From Streptomyces chartreusis NRRL 3882 (GTDB taxonomy: Bacteria > Actinomycetota > Actinomycetes > Streptomycetales > Streptomycetaceae), in NCBI RefSeq assembly GCF_900236475.1, contig NZ_LT963352.1, forward strand, positions 4,820,001 through 4,884,000: a DNA stretch of 64,000 bases, read 5' to 3'. The translations under genes were made by a program, and so were the position numbers. Within the stretch, counting starts at the first letter, position 1. Every line of letters begins with the position of its first letter. This document shows positions 35,692 through 43,375 of the stretch, one piece after another. Under the pieces are notes generated by a model. That model was given only the letters and a program-made list of their open reading frames with translations. It was not told the origin of the DNA and ran no database searches.

Positions 35692-37205
35692 CCGCGGTGG
35701 TGGAGCAGCCGGTCCGGCCCGCCGTGGAGACCGAGGCGGGCGGGGCCCGGGCCGCCGTGTTCGCGCTGGCCCTGTTCGAGACGCGCCGGCTGCTGACGAG
35801 ACTGCCGGTGGTCATCGCCTTCCTCGTGTACCTGGGCTGGACCGTGTGGCGCAGCGGGAAGGCCTGGGGCGGCTACCCGGCCCTCCAGGACGCCGACCGG
35901 GCCACCCAGAGCGCGCCGATGCTGGTCGGTCTCGCGGTGCTGCTGGCCGTCAACCGCGCCGCGCTGCGCTCGTGGCGGCACGGGACGGAGCAGCACTTCG
36001 CGGTGCTGGTCCTCCCGCCGTGGCGGCGTACGGCCGCCCATGCGCTGTCGGTCGTGGCCGTGGCCCTGCTCACCGCCGGGTGCGTGGCCGCGCAGTTCGG
36101 CTGGGAGGCGCTCAGGCCCGGGGCGATCGGGCACGGTTCGGTGGCCGAACTGCTCGTGGGGCCGCTGACCGTGCTGCTGTCCGGGTTGGCCGGGCTGCTC
36201 ATGGCCCAGCTGGTGAGGTCGGCGCTCGCCGCCCCGCTGACGGTCGTGTTCTTCCTGTTCCTGTTCCTCTTCGGCACGGGCGCTGGCGACGGCGTGACCC
36301 GGTGGCTCGTGCCGGTGGTCGGCGAGTCGACCTCCAACACGCTGCCGTCCGACCTGCTGGGCCGGCCCGCCGCCTGGCACGCGCTGTATCTGGCCGGGCT
36401 GGCGCTGTGCGCGGGCCTGGTGGCGGTGCTGGTCGCCGGTGGCCGTAAGCCGGTGGTGGTGGCCGGGGTCGCCGGGGCGGTGGCCATGACGCTGGTGGGC
36501 GGAGTGGCCCAGGCCGGCGGCGACTCCGCCGGGCTGGCGCGAGCCCGGGAGCGGGCCACCGTGCACCCGGAGCAGGTGCAGTCCTGTGTCCGGCGGGACG
36601 GGTCGACGTACTGCGCGTTCCCCGAGTGGGGGCCGCGGGTCGCGGACTGGGCCGGGGTCGTGGACCGGGTGCGGTCCCTGGCCGGGGGCGGCGCGCAGGA
36701 GCAGGACGTCGTCGTACGGCAGCGGGTCGAGGCCCGTTACGGGCTCTCCGGCGACGGTGCGCTGATGCCTCTGGAGCGGCCGCACGAGGTGACCGTGGGC
36801 ACGCAGTGGGGCGGGAACCGCGTCCCCGAGTTCTCCGCCGCCGTGGCCGGCGTGCTGGTCGCGGGGGACGAGAAGGCGTCGACCTCGATGTGCGACGGCC
36901 GCATGGTCACCGTCATGTGGCTGGCCCTGGGCTGGGAGTCCGACCCGATGGCGGCGCTGCGCCGCGTCCGCCTCGACGACAGCGTGACCGGCTCGGCCTT
37001 CGTGCTCCAGCCGACGGACGGGATGTACATGACGGCCGCTCAGACGGAGGTGCTGCGCGAGCTGTTCGACCGGCCCCGGGGCGAGGTCACCGCGCGGGTG
37101 AAGTCCCACTGGGCCGAGCTGACCGCGCCGAAGGTGACGGCGGCCCGGGCGGCGCGGCTGCTGGGTGTGCGTGCGCCCGATGGGGACGACAAGTGCCTCG
37201 ACTGA
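35688..37205 (+). CDS. ABC transporter permease with large extracytoplasmic domain
   Basis: 505 aa. About seven hydrophobic helices lie between residues 35 and 280, followed by a soluble domain of about 220 residues containing cysteines in SCVRRDGSTYC and SMCDGRMV, presumably outside the membrane. Partner of the upstream ATPase (ATGA overlap). The extracellular domain could bind the exported or sensed compound, linking to the ECF sigma/anti-sigma pair. Family cannot be named from motifs alone. Confidence 0.8.
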   Translation: MTAVVEQPVRPAVETEAGGARAAVFALALFETRRLLTRLPVVIAFLVYLGWTVWRSGKAWGGYPALQDADRATQSAPMLVGLAVLLAVNRAALRSWRHGTEQHFAVLVLPPWRRTAAHALSVVAVALLTAGCVAAQFGWEALRPGAIGHGSVAELLVGPLTVLLSGLAGLLMAQLVRSALAAPLTVVFFLFLFLFGTGAGDGVTRWLVPVVGESTSNTLPSDLLGRPAAWHALYLAGLALCAGLVAVLVAGGRKPVVVAGVAGAVAMTLVGGVAQAGGDSAGLARARERATVHPEQVQSCVRRDGSTYCAFPEWGPRVADWAGVVDRVRSLAGGGAQEQDVVVRQRVEARYGLSGDGALMPLERPHEVTVGTQWGGNRVPEFSAAVAGVLVAGDEKASTSMCDGRMVTVMWLALGWESDPMAALRRVRLDDSVTGSAFVLQPTDGMYMTAAQTEVLRELFDRPRGEVTARVKSHWAELTAPKVTAARAARLLGVRAPDGDDKCLD

Positions 37206-37840
37206 CACGGGAGTTGGTCCTCCCCGTCTGCCGGACCCTGCCCCTGGGCGTGGTCGGCACGGCCGGCGGCGCGGGGTTGCTGCTCGCCGCGCTCCCCCGG
37301 ATGACCGGCGAGACGGGCGAACGCCTCTCCCTGCACCTGCTGCGGGCCGCGGTCCTGGCCTTCGCGATGGGCCTGGTGTTCCTCCTGGACGACCCGGCCC
37401 GGCACACCACGGCCACCGTGCCGACCCCGCGCCCCGTCCGGGTCGCGCTGCGGGTGGCCCTCGCCGTCCCGGCCACGGCGGCCTGGTGGGTCCTGGCCCT
37501 GCTCCTCGTGCCGCCGGACCTGCGGCCGCCGGTCGCCGACATCACGCTGGAGGCCGGGGCGGCGTTCGCCCTGGCGGTGGCCGGTGCGGCGGTCACGGTG
37601 CGCTGCAGCGAGACGCCGCGGCCCGGCCCGCGGGTCGCGGCCGGCCTGCTGACCTCGGCGGTCCTGGTCATGCTGTTCTGGCCCGGCCGGTGGGCGCTGT
37701 TCGTCCCGGTGGAGGACGACCGGTGGCCGGCGGCGCACGACCGGTGGGCGGTGGTGCTGGTGGGGGCGGTGCTCGGGGGAGCGCTGGCGGCGGTGGAGCC
37801 GTTGCGGCGCCGGCGGTGGCGGCTGGCTGCGGGTGGGTGA
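37193..37840 (+). CDS. Integral membrane protein, last gene of the ECF-ABC operon
   Basis: 215 aa with about five transmembrane helices and Arg/Pro-rich loops. The GTG start at 37193 overlaps the previous gene by 13 nt and has GGGGA upstream; the same frame is open much further upstream, but there it is antisense-like shadow over the permease. Its conserved order in the sigma-antisigma-ATPase-permease operon suggests a second small membrane subunit of the exporter. No recognised family. Confidence 0.75.
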   Translation: MPRLTRELVLPVCRTLPLGVVGTAGGAGLLLAALPRMTGETGERLSLHLLRAAVLAFAMGLVFLLDDPARHTTATVPTPRPVRVALRVALAVPATAAWWVLALLLVPPDLRPPVADITLEAGAAFALAVAGAAVTVRCSETPRPGPRVAAGLLTSAVLVMLFWPGRWALFVPVEDDRWPAAHDRWAVVLVGAVLGGALAAVEPLRRRRWRLAAGG

Positions 37841-37896
37841 TCCTGGCGGGTGGTCCCCGGGGGGCTGATCCCGGACGGGGGCCCTGGGGGGGGCGA

Positions 37897-37967
37897 CGCG
37901 CTTCGGCTACGGCTCGATCAGCGCTCCGGACACCGAGCCGGGGCTGCACCGCGTGCTCGGCGCATGA
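37897..37967 (+). pseudogene. Possible C-terminal remnant of a decayed gene (MocR-like ending)
   Basis: After an in-frame TGA, a short stretch reads ATRFGYGSISAPDTEPGLHR and stops at 37965-37967. Codon bias is coding-like, and the end resembles the C-terminus of MocR/aminotransferase-type regulators (GFG-I-A-x-I-x-EGL-R). No start codon or upstream domain remains. It ends 17 nt before the LysR start. Confidence 0.35.
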
Positions 37968-37984
37968 GATGGAAAGCTGTCGCC

Positions 37985-38929
37985 GTGGACCTCAAAGCCG
38001 TACGGGCCTTTGTCGCGATCGCCGACGCCGGGCAGTTCCAGAAGGCCGCCGTGGACCTGTCGCTCACCCAGCAGGCGGTCTCCAAGCGCATCGCCGCGCT
38101 GGAGAAGGACCTCGGGGTGCGGCTGCTGGTGCGTACGCCGCGTGGAGCGGAGCTCACCATCGACGGGCAGGTGCTCCTGCCGCACGCCCGGGCCCTCCTC
38201 CAGGCGGAGGAGCGGGCGGTGGCGGCCGTGCGCCCCGGGGAACGCGCGCTGCGGGTGGACGTCCTGGGTCGCAGGGCCGCCACCGCGGGGCTGGTACGGG
38301 ACTTCCACCGGGCGCATCCTGAGATTCCCCTGGACGTCGTCACGCTCTTCGACGCGGACACGGCGGTGGCCGCCGTGCGGGACGGGTCCGTCGACGCCAC
38401 GTTCCGTGCGGTCACCATGCCCGGGCGCCGGCTCCCCGACGGCATCGAGGCCGTCCCCGTCCTGGACGAGCCGCTCCGGCTGTGCGTCGGCCCCGACCAC
38501 GAGTTCGCCCGCGCCGCCTCGGTGACACCCGCGCAGCTGGCTGGGCAGCGGATCTGGATGCCGGGCAACGCACCCGGCACGGAGTGGTCGGCCTACTACG
38601 ACGAACTCGCCGAGACCTTCGGCCCGTCCATCGACACGATCGGCCCCAACTTCGGCATCGAGGCCCTCCTCGACACCATCGCGGGTTCCGCGACCCTGGC
38701 GACGTTCCTCAGCGAGCGGACCCCGCTCGTCTGGCCGGCCGACCACGACCTGCGCCTCGTCCCCGTGTGCGACCCGACCCCGGTCTACCCGCACTCCCTC
38801 CTCTGGCGCACGGACAATCCGCATCCCGGCCTGACGGCCCTCCGCGACCACCTGCTGGCGACGCGCCCGCGGTTGACGGAGGGGGAGGTCTGGAAACCGT
38901 CGTGGGCGAAGCGACCGGCCCGGCCCTGA
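37985..38929 (+). CDS. LysR-family transcriptional regulator
   Basis: 314 aa. N-terminal winged helix-turn-helix (MDLKAVRAFVAIADAGQFQK, then AVDLSLTQQAVSKRIAALEK at about 20-42) and a periplasmic-binding-like effector domain (about 90-300). GTG start at 37985 with GGAAAG 9 nt upstream; ATG at 37964 is an alternative seven codons longer. No divergent partner gene remains beside it: the space upstream holds only the remnant at 37897-37967, so its target is unclear. Confidence 0.9.
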   Translation: MDLKAVRAFVAIADAGQFQKAAVDLSLTQQAVSKRIAALEKDLGVRLLVRTPRGAELTIDGQVLLPHARALLQAEERAVAAVRPGERALRVDVLGRRAATAGLVRDFHRAHPEIPLDVVTLFDADTAVAAVRDGSVDATFRAVTMPGRRLPDGIEAVPVLDEPLRLCVGPDHEFARAASVTPAQLAGQRIWMPGNAPGTEWSAYYDELAETFGPSIDTIGPNFGIEALLDTIAGSATLATFLSERTPLVWPADHDLRLVPVCDPTPVYPHSLLWRTDNPHPGLTALRDHLLATRPRLTEGEVWKPSWAKRPARP

Positions 38930-38932
38930 CAG

Positions 38933-39109
38933 TTACTCGGTGACGTACGTGAGGAACGACGCCCAGGGGCTTTCGCCGAACACGAGTATCGGGCCGTCCG
39001 GCTGTTTGCTGTCGCGGACGGGGACGACGCCGGGGTGTCCGTCGGCGACCTCCAGGCAGTTGTTGTCGCCCCCGTCGCTGTAACTGGACTTACGCCAGCT
39101 GAGCTTCAT
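38933..39109 (-). CDS. DUF397-family small protein
   Basis: 58 aa beginning MKLSWRKSSYSDGGDNNCLE, containing VADGHPGVVPVRDSK and ending WASFLTYVTE: the full DUF397 pattern. Its ATG overlaps the stop of the upstream XRE regulator (ATGA). These pairs are abundant in Streptomyces (WhiJ/BldB-neighbourhood type) and act together in developmental or secondary-metabolite control; the DUF397 protein is thought to antagonise or modulate its XRE partner. TAA stop. Confidence 0.93.
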   Translation of the reverse strand: MKLSWRKSSYSDGGDNNCLEVADGHPGVVPVRDSKQPDGPILVFGESPWASFLTYVTE

Positions 39110-39936
39110 GATCTGTGCTCCTCCAGTACGTCCCTGATGAACGTCAGCGAGTCCGACGGGGACAGCGCCAGATCCCGCAGCAGATCGTAGGACAAACGGT
39201 GGTGCAGAACGTCCTCTGGATCGTCCATCAACAGACCGCTGCTGTCACCTTCCGTGTAGGCCACGGCACTGCCGTCCTCCTGCCACAGCAGGGTGAGTGA
39301 CCCCTTTGCCATGAAGGGGTGGATGCCGGCGGAGAACGGCAGCACCTGGATGGCGATGCTGGGCCACTGAGCCGCGTCCTCGATGTGCTGCAACTGGCCA
39401 CGCCACACCTCCGGGCTTGCGGAGGGACGGCGGAAGGCCAACTCGTCGATGATGAAACGGACGTTTGGCATTGGAGGCCTGCGCAGCAGGAGTTGCCGTC
39501 CCAGGCAGGCGGCCACCTGTTCCTCGATCGCCTCTGTGTCCTGAGGGTCCGTTGCCTGGGGGTCAGACAACACCTCACGGGCGAATTCCTCGGTCTGCAG
39601 CAGGCCAGGCACGTTCGGCGTGTACTTGTGCATGACCCGGGCCGTCGCCTCAAGCCCCATGAACCTCTTGTACTTGTTCTTGAAGGCGTCGAGCCGTGCC
39701 AACGCCCAGAGGCCCACCAATAGGTCGCCGGACCCGTAATAGCTGTCCAGGTCCCCCATGACCGCAATCTTGGACAGCCGCTCTCCCGATTCCAGGCGGC
39801 TCAGGTAGCTCTTGTCGTACCCGGTCTCGTCGGCCAACTGGCCCAGAGACTTGCCCTCCTTCTCCCGCAGGAACCGAAGGGTTCGTCCCAACACTGCCCG
39901 CCCCGATTCCCGCTCCCCGTCAACCACTTCGCCCAC
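39106..39936 (-). CDS. XRE-type helix-turn-helix regulator with DUF5753 domain (WhiJ-like)
   Basis: 276 aa. The Cro/CI-type HTH lies near residues 12-50 (SLGQLADETGYDKSYLSRLE). The long C-terminal DUF5753 domain has its standard landmarks: ARVMHKYTPNVPGLLQTEEF, RPPMPNVRFIIDELAFRRP and IQVLPFSAGIHPFM. The start at GTG 39936 follows AGGGG at 4 nt; a longer ATG frame (40032) lacks a ribosome site. Operon partner of the DUF397 gene and divergent from the microORF at 40077. Confidence 0.88.
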   Translation of the reverse strand: MGEVVDGERESGRAVLGRTLRFLREKEGKSLGQLADETGYDKSYLSRLESGERLSKIAVMGDLDSYYGSGDLLVGLWALARLDAFKNKYKRFMGLEATARVMHKYTPNVPGLLQTEEFAREVLSDPQATDPQDTEAIEEQVAACLGRQLLLRRPPMPNVRFIIDELAFRRPSASPEVWRGQLQHIEDAAQWPSIAIQVLPFSAGIHPFMAKGSLTLLWQEDGSAVAYTEGDSSGLLMDDPEDVLHHRLSYDLLRDLALSPSDSLTFIRDVLEEHRS

Positions 39937-40076
39937 GTCACCCCTCACCGTTGCCTGGAGCGCCAGGCAACACCTGGCCCCTTCCGCAGCGTACGTGCGA
40001 CCAGTGACCATGAGGGCACGAACGGTAATCACCGCTCGTCAAACCCCAAGTCCCTGCCCTGAGAAGGGATACTTCC

Positions 40077-40154
40077 GTGCGCCTGCGTATCGCTGAACTC
40101 TGCGAGTCGCCGCTCGTACGGCCGTACCTCGACACCGTGGAGGTCTCCGCATGA
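40077..40154 (+). CDS. 25-aa microORF translationally coupled to the next gene
   Basis: GTG ORF beginning MRLRIAELCESPLVRPYLDT, with AAGGGA 7 nt upstream and its TGA overlapping the ATG of the 91-aa gene. The coupling and good ribosome site suggest real translation. The residues are compatible with an amphipathic helix; no known motif. It is divergent from an XRE/DUF397 pair, where such tiny ORFs are, as far as I recall, common in Streptomyces. Confidence 0.5.
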   Translation: MRLRIAELCESPLVRPYLDTVEVSA

Positions 40155-40426
40155 GGCTCCTCCCCTGGACCGGCACCGACGGCAAGCCCTGCTACCTCAG
40201 CACCGACGACCCGGACAGCCGCCTCTCACGGCTCGCCGATGACGTCGAGCAAGCTCAGCTCGCCTCCGCCGAACAGGTCCTGGCCGGCGCCGAGGCCGTA
40301 CTCCGTGACCCCAAGGCCGGTGAACGCGCCGTGCATTTCGCGTTGGTGAGGGCCCTGGAGTCGCTGGGGGACGTGCTGCGCGTCGCGGTCAGCCGGGGTG
40401 AGCGCCTCCGCGAGGGCGATGGGTGA
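40151..40426 (+). CDS. Hypothetical protein (91 aa), helical
   Basis: Starts MRLLPWTGTDGKPCYLSTDD; the remainder is a predicted helical bundle (RLADDVEQAQLASAEQVLAG; HFALVRALESLGDVLRVAVS). Soluble, acidic, with no signal peptide and no recognised domain. It is coupled to the preceding 25-aa ORF by ATGA and ends 4 nt before the stop of the convergent PIN-domain gene. Similar small proteins sit beside XRE/DUF397 pairs in other Streptomyces, suggesting a shared module; function unknown. Confidence 0.65.
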   Translation: MRLLPWTGTDGKPCYLSTDDPDSRLSRLADDVEQAQLASAEQVLAGAEAVLRDPKAGERAVHFALVRALESLGDVLRVAVSRGERLREGDG

Positions 40427-40430
40427 CCCG

Positions 40431-40829
40431 TCAGTGGAAGCCGAGCATCCCGGGGGAGTCGATGTCGACGGTGAGGATGCCGGGAGGGTAGCCGCTCTCG
40501 TTGCCTGTAAGGATGATGGACATACCGCCGGTCTCCATGTGCGGTGTCGCGACATAGAGGGCGTGGCAGAGGTCGGGGCCACCCCAGCCGTCCCTGAACA
40601 TCGCCCCGACCGTCGCTGCACCGGTCTGGTTCAGCGGGTCGACCATGACACCCGGCAGAGCGAGCACGTCACCGGCGACGCCCTTCTCCATGGACTCGGC
40701 ATACATCAGGCACAGCGCCGGGATGTGCAGCCAGTCCCCCGGCGTGTGTGCGACGTTGTCGGCGAGGAGGTGGAGGGCACGGTGCCCCCGCACCAGGGCG
40801 ACCACAGCGCTGGTGTCGAGGATGATCAC
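40431..40829 (-). CDS. PIN-domain protein (VapC-like toxin candidate)
   Basis: 132 aa beginning MIILDTSAVVALVRG. PIN-fold acidic residues are present at D5, E45 and D86 (GGPDLCHALYVA), but the fourth position reads ILTGN (N110) where an aspartate is usual. It overlaps by 4 nt an upstream RHH-like antitoxin gene, the order and coupling of VapBC modules. Predicted Mg-dependent endoribonuclease. The Asn substitution and low sequence signature make activity uncertain. Confidence 0.72.
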   Translation of the reverse strand: MIILDTSAVVALVRGHRALHLLADNVAHTPGDWLHIPALCLMYAESMEKGVAGDVLALPGVMVDPLNQTGAATVGAMFRDGWGGPDLCHALYVATPHMETGGMSIILTGNESGYPPGILTVDIDSPGMLGFH

Positions 40830-41113
40830 GCGGCCTTGCCTCGCAGGTTGTGCATCTTCTCGGCGGCCACTGCGTAGATGTTGGCCAAGACGTCCGGCCC
40901 CTCGTCGAACTCCTCGTCCGTCAGCGTGCAGCCCATCCGCTCGCGGAGCACCTTTCTGGTGGCGGACACGCGTTCGGCGATCTGGGCCGCTGTGAGCTGC
41001 TCGGAGGCCAACTGCTCCACAAGTTGCCCAAGAGTCATCCCCCGCTCTTTGGCCACCTGCGCGAGATGGTCACGGGCCTCGCGTGACACCTGGATGGTCG
41101 TGTTGTCTGCCAT
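40826..41113 (-). CDS. Ribbon-helix-helix-type antitoxin candidate
   Basis: 95 aa with an N-terminal RHH-like segment (TTIQVSREARDHLAQVAKER, then GMTLGQLVEQLA) for DNA binding and a helical C-terminus that would neutralise the PIN protein. It precedes the PIN gene with a 4-nt overlap, as VapB does VapC. No perfect operator palindrome was found in the 145-nt region to the divergent pectinase gene. Confidence 0.7.
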   Translation of the reverse strand: MADNTTIQVSREARDHLAQVAKERGMTLGQLVEQLASEQLTAAQIAERVSATRKVLRERMGCTLTDEEFDEGPDVLANIYAVAAEKMHNLRGKAA

Positions 41114-41258
41114 GGGAACACTGTAGCCACACCACAGCAGGAGGCACCCCGGCCTCTGCCCCCCTCACACGATCGTGTTCAGACCCGGCAACCTTTCCGC
41201 GCCGAGCGGCAACCCACCCCCCGGACCATCCCCCCGCCGCATGGAACGGATTCGCCGC

Positions 41259-43319
41259 ATGAGTGAGCTGCGCAGCAAGCCCCGGCACCGCAGAAGCCGC
41301 ACGGCCCTGGCGGTCGGCGTCCCGCTGGCCCTGACCGCCGCCGGCACCCTCGCGTACGGCACCGACCTCGGCGTCCTCGGCTCCACCGCCCAGCAGGCCT
41401 CCGCCGCCGTCCCGGCCTGGGCCGCCGACACCGCCGACGGGTTCGCCTCCGTCAACTCCCGCGGGCAGAACGGGACGTACGGCGGCCGGGACGGCAAGAC
41501 GGTCACCGTGAAGACGCAGGCCGATCTGGAGAAGTACGCGACGGCCACCGAGCCGTACGTGATCGTCGTCGCCGGCACGATCAACATGAACCCGGTCGGC
41601 AAAGAGATCAAGGTGCAGTCCGACAAGACCATCGTCGGGTCCGGGACCTCCGGGCACATCGTCGGCGGCGGGTTCTTCCTCGGCCAGGGCGTGCACAACG
41701 TGATCATCCGGAACCTGACCATCCGGGACTCGTACCAGGGTGTGTGGAACGACAAGGACCACGACTTCGACGCCGTCCAGATGGACGGCGCCCACCACGT
41801 CTGGATCGATCACAACGATCTGCGGCACATGGCCGACGGGCTCATCGACGTCCGCAAGGACAGCACGAACGTCACCGTCTCCTGGAACAAGCTGAGCGAC
41901 AACAACAAGACCTTCGGCATCGGCTGGACCGAGAACGTCAAGACGGACATCACGATCCACCACAACTGGATCCGCGAGACCGAGCAGCGCAACCCGTCCA
42001 CCGACAACGCCGCCCACGCGCACCTCTACAACAACTTCCTGGAGGACGCTCCGGGCACGGACATCAAGTCGTCGTACGGCAACTACTCGCGCGGCGCGAC
42101 GAAGATGGTCCTGGAGAACTCCCTCTTCCAGGGCATCAAGAACCCCGTCATCAAGGACAGCGCCGCCGCGATCGTCCAGCGCGGGAACTCCTTCTCCGGC
42201 ACCAGCGGGCGCAACGAGAGCGGCGGGACCGCCTTCGATCCGAAGGCCTACTACCCCTACTCCCTCGACAAGGCCGCCGACCTGCCGTCGATCCTCAGGT
42301 CCGGTGCCGGGCCGCGTGCCTCCATCGGCACGACCGCCGCCGCCTCCACCAAGGCAGCCGCCGCGACCACCCTCACCGTCGCCAAGGACGGCAGCGGGCA
42401 GTACACGACCGTCCAGGCCGCCGTGAACGCCGTACCCGCCAACAACCCCTCGCGCGTGGTGATCGCCGTGAAGCCGGGGACGTACCGGGAGACGGTGAGG
42501 GTCCCCTCCAACAAACCGCACGTCACCATCCAGGGCACCGGCGGCAGCCGCAAGGACACGACGATCGTCTACAACAACGCGTCCGGGACGCCGAAGCCCG
42601 GCGGCGGCACGTACGGCACGGGCGGCAGCGCCACCGTCGCCGTCGAGGCCGACGACTTCCAGGCGCGGAACCTGACCATCTCCAACGACTTCGACGAGAA
42701 GGCCAACCAGAACCTGAGCGGGCAGCAGGCCGTCGCCCTGCGGACCGCCGCCGACAAGGTGTTCCTGGACGGGATCATCGTCAGCGGCGACCAGGACACG
42801 CTGCTGCTCGACACCGCCGCCAAGGACAAGCTGGGACGGGTCTACGTCAGCAACTCGTACGTCATCGGGAACGTCGACTTCATCTTCGGGCGGGCCACGG
42901 CCGTCGTCGACAAGTCCGTCATCACGCTGAAGAAGCGCTGGAACGGCGACTCGGCCGGTTACGTCACCGCGCCGAGCACCGCCGCGAACCGCAAGGGCAT
43001 CCTGATCGCCAACTCCACGGTGAACGGCGATGTGTCGAACGGCAGCTTCTACCTCGGCCGGCCCTGGCACGCGGGCGGTGACGCCTCGCTCGACCCGCAG
43101 ACCACGGTCCGCAACACCAACCTGAGTGCCGCGATCAAGTCCACGCCGTGGACCGACATGAGCGGCTTCTCGTGGAAGGACGACCGGTTCGCCGAGTACA
43201 AGAACACCGGTGCGGGGGCGGGTCCGGCGACCTCCGACCGGCCGCACCTGACCGACGCGCAGGCCGCGAACCAGGAGGTCGCGGACTGGCTCGCGGGCTG
43301 GACGCCCTCGGCGTCCTGA
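41259..43319 (+). CDS. Secreted two-domain pectinase: pectate lyase (PL1) fused to pectin methylesterase (CE8)
   Basis: 686 aa. A signal peptide (basic RSKPRHRRSR, hydrophobic core to about residue 50) precedes a parallel beta-helix pectate lyase domain (about 60-350) with FDAVQMDGAHHVWIDHNDL and DGLIDVRKDSTNVTVSWN. A short Thr/Ala linker leads to a pectin methylesterase domain (about 370-680) with QYTTVQAAVNAVP, ISGDQDTLLL-type (VSGDQDTLLLDT) and YVIGNVDFIFGRATAV catalytic blocks and YLGRPWHAGG. De-esterification and cleavage of pectin are thus joined in one chain. Start 41259 has ACGGA 8 nt upstream; ATG 41241 is an alternative. Confidence 0.93.
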   Translation: MSELRSKPRHRRSRTALAVGVPLALTAAGTLAYGTDLGVLGSTAQQASAAVPAWAADTADGFASVNSRGQNGTYGGRDGKTVTVKTQADLEKYATATEPYVIVVAGTINMNPVGKEIKVQSDKTIVGSGTSGHIVGGGFFLGQGVHNVIIRNLTIRDSYQGVWNDKDHDFDAVQMDGAHHVWIDHNDLRHMADGLIDVRKDSTNVTVSWNKLSDNNKTFGIGWTENVKTDITIHHNWIRETEQRNPSTDNAAHAHLYNNFLEDAPGTDIKSSYGNYSRGATKMVLENSLFQGIKNPVIKDSAAAIVQRGNSFSGTSGRNESGGTAFDPKAYYPYSLDKAADLPSILRSGAGPRASIGTTAAASTKAAAATTLTVAKDGSGQYTTVQAAVNAVPANNPSRVVIAVKPGTYRETVRVPSNKPHVTIQGTGGSRKDTTIVYNNASGTPKPGGGTYGTGGSATVAVEADDFQARNLTISNDFDEKANQNLSGQQAVALRTAADKVFLDGIIVSGDQDTLLLDTAAKDKLGRVYVSNSYVIGNVDFIFGRATAVVDKSVITLKKRWNGDSAGYVTAPSTAANRKGILIANSTVNGDVSNGSFYLGRPWHAGGDASLDPQTTVRNTNLSAAIKSTPWTDMSGFSWKDDRFAEYKNTGAGAGPATSDRPHLTDAQAANQEVADWLAGWTPSAS

Positions 43320-43324
43320 CGGCT

Positions 43325-43367
43325 CCCTTCCGGGTCCGGCTGACGAGCGGCGCCGGACCCGGAAGGG
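43325..43367. terminator. Bidirectional terminator between the pectinase and cellulase genes
   Basis: A 16-bp perfect stem (cccttccgggtccggc / gccggacccggaaggg) with an 11-nt loop, 5 nt after the pectinase stop and 8 nt from the convergent cellulase stop. No T run. Confidence 0.88.
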
Positions 43368-43375
43368 CACCATTC

